Shown here: positions 63,163-64,000 of the stretch, one piece after another
How positions within the stretch are numbered: position 1 is the stretch's first letter
How the letters are laid out: every line of letters begins with the position of its first letter
Source of the DNA: Sneathiella aquimaris
GTDB lineage: Bacteria; Pseudomonadota; Alphaproteobacteria; Sneathiellales; Sneathiellaceae
DNA: 64,000 nt
NCBI RefSeq assembly: GCF_026409565.1
Contig: NZ_CP112881.1
Coordinates: forward strand, 620,001 to 684,000
Direction: 5' to 3'
Made by a program: the position numbers and the translations under genes
Notes under the pieces: generated by a model
Seen by the model: the letters and a program-made list of their open reading frames with translations, nothing else
Databases searched by the model: none
What the model was told of the DNA's origin: nothing

Positions 63163-64000
63163 TGTCGATTGAGTCAGGAAAAGCTCTTAGTTGGTCCTTT
63201 GTGATGAATATTTCATCTCTGGGGATCAATGCAGGCTTAATGTTTGTGCTTGCCGCTATCCTTGGTCCTGAGAATTTCGGTATTGTTGCTATTGCCAGCA
63301 TATTTTTGTTTTTCTTACAGATTTTGGGCGGGCAGTTTTTTATTACTGTTCTTATTCAAAGAGACGTTCTGGAAGAAGAGCATGTCGACACGGTATTCTG
63401 GTTGAGTTCTTGTTGGTGCGTGTTGATGGCTTGCCTGGCAGCTTTAATGGCTGATTTCTGGGCGGGTGTGAACCGCACTCCTGACGTTGCGCCTGTTATT
63501 ATGGCTCTTGCCCCATTGGTCCTGATCAAAGGTTTGGCAATCGTTCCTCGAGGATTATTGTTAAGACACTTAGATTTTAAGCACACTACAATCGCTATGG
63601 TTTTGGGCTCTCTTTGTGGTGGCATTGGGGGTATTTATCTTGGATTATCAGGATACGGCGTTTGGGCACTTGTCGTTCAGCAATGGATATTAGAGATCGT
63701 TTTGCTATGCCTTGTTTGGTTTTTCTCTCGCTTCAGACCACATTTCCGATTTTCCAGAAAACATCTGATTGACGTTCTTCCCTTCGCACGGGGCGCTTTT
63801 CTCAATGAACTCGGTGGATTTGCCCAATCTCGTTCAGAAGCCATCCTGCTCGGCATTCTGTTCGGACCGGTTTTGATTGCGCTCTATCGAATTACAGACC
63901 GAATGGTTCAGATCATCACGTCTATTCTATCAAGGTCTATTGCGTCGTTTTTATTGCCGTTCGCATCCCGGCATCAGAATGATGAGGTGAAATTAAAGCA
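63162..64000 (+). CDS. Wzx-type polysaccharide flippase, cut by window edge
   Basis: I read 279 codons from the ATG at 63162 (its A is the last base of the preceding TAA) to the right edge, open throughout. Membrane-spanning segments alternate from the start (ALSWSFVMNISSLGINAGLM, VLAAILGPENFGIVAIASIF) with the polysaccharide-transport family pattern GPENFGIVA and LPFARGAFLNELGGFAQSRS, EAILLGILFGPVLIALYRIT. This is the PST/WzxC type that moves lipid-linked repeat units across the inner membrane. Pairs with the Wzy-like protein at 53225-54547 for Wzx/Wzy assembly. C-terminal half lies outside the window. Confidence 0.9.
   Translation, partial: MSIESGKALSWSFVMNISSLGINAGLMFVLAAILGPENFGIVAIASIFLFFLQILGGQFFITVLIQRDVLEEEHVDTVFWLSSCWCVLMACLAALMADFWAGVNRTPDVAPVIMALAPLVLIKGLAIVPRGLLLRHLDFKHTTIAMVLGSLCGGIGGIYLGLSGYGVWALVVQQWILEIVLLCLVWFFSRFRPHFRFSRKHLIDVLPFARGAFLNELGGFAQSRSEAILLGILFGPVLIALYRITDRMVQIITSILSRSIASFLLPFASRHQNDEVKLK

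Noticed and set aside
1-64000. tRNA, rRNA, insertion sequence, integrase or phage genes
   Set aside because: Intergenic regions were read by eye and no cloverleaf, transposase, terminal repeat or integrase was seen; a scan with dedicated RNA-finding software would settle small cases.

Overview
The window reads as chromosomal DNA of an alphaproteobacterium of moderate GC content. The pointers are a GcrA-type cell-cycle regulator with GANTC sites upstream, VPLPA-CTERM (exosortase-sorted) proteins, a two-domain cold-shock protein, a Zur-ZnuC-ZnuB zinc locus, and an Lrp-type regulator divergent from a PutA that lacks a DNA-binding domain. Genus cannot be fixed from the sequence alone; a marine Sneathiella/Kordiimonas-like lineage would fit but is a guess. 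I saw no rRNA, tRNA, insertion sequence, prophage or CRISPR array.

Layout. 1-2.9 kb (minus): rplU-rpmA with a promoter and terminator, then obg-proB, with proB cut by the left edge. 3.1-9.4 kb: catabolic genes: a MaoC-type hydratase and a TauD-like dioxygenase (plus), convergent with a cupin regulator, a dimethylglycine/sarcosine dehydrogenase-like enzyme and an acyl-CoA carboxylase beta subunit (minus). 9.8-15.7 kb: an MscS channel, the zinc locus zur-znuC-znuB under a probable Zur box, an NTF2-like protein and an SLC13 permease. 15.7-24 kb: putR/putA, a CHASE hybrid histidine kinase, and a CYTH-glycerophosphodiesterase pair. 24-34.9 kb: an EamA exporter, a MarR regulator with an exported Acg-like nitroreductase under a double palindromic operator, an MFS transporter, a phosphatase, a porin under a Fur-family-like box, an MsbA-like exporter, a GT9 glycosyltransferase, a peroxiredoxin and a cold-shock protein. 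35-44.2 kb: CoA transferase, amidotransferase, SDR, an unknown membrane protein, gcrA, an exported TPR/YD-like protein, a DOPA-dioxygenase-like protein, an enoyl-CoA hydratase and two VPLPA-CTERM surface proteins.

44.2-64 kb is the most distinctive part. A long AT-rich region precedes a 2044-residue protein made of three LamG-like domains, nine VCBS repeats (seven identical at protein level), a parallel beta-helix and RTX calcium-binding repeats with a serralysin-like C-terminus. It is followed by a visibly AT-richer exopolysaccharide locus in three transcription blocks: acetyltransferase, GT4, Wzy-like polymerase, FemAB-like transferase and polysaccharide deacetylase (plus); GNAT, DegT aminotransferase, FemAB-like and a second beta-helix protein (minus); GT2, CelD-like GNAT and a Wzx-type flippase cut by the right edge (plus). 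The two beta-helix domains can be aligned by eye over most of their length, so I infer that one polysaccharide-acting fold is used twice: once with a signal peptide within the biosynthetic operon, and once as a large, probably type-I-secreted adhesive protein. No exosortase and no dedicated type I secretion genes are in the window.
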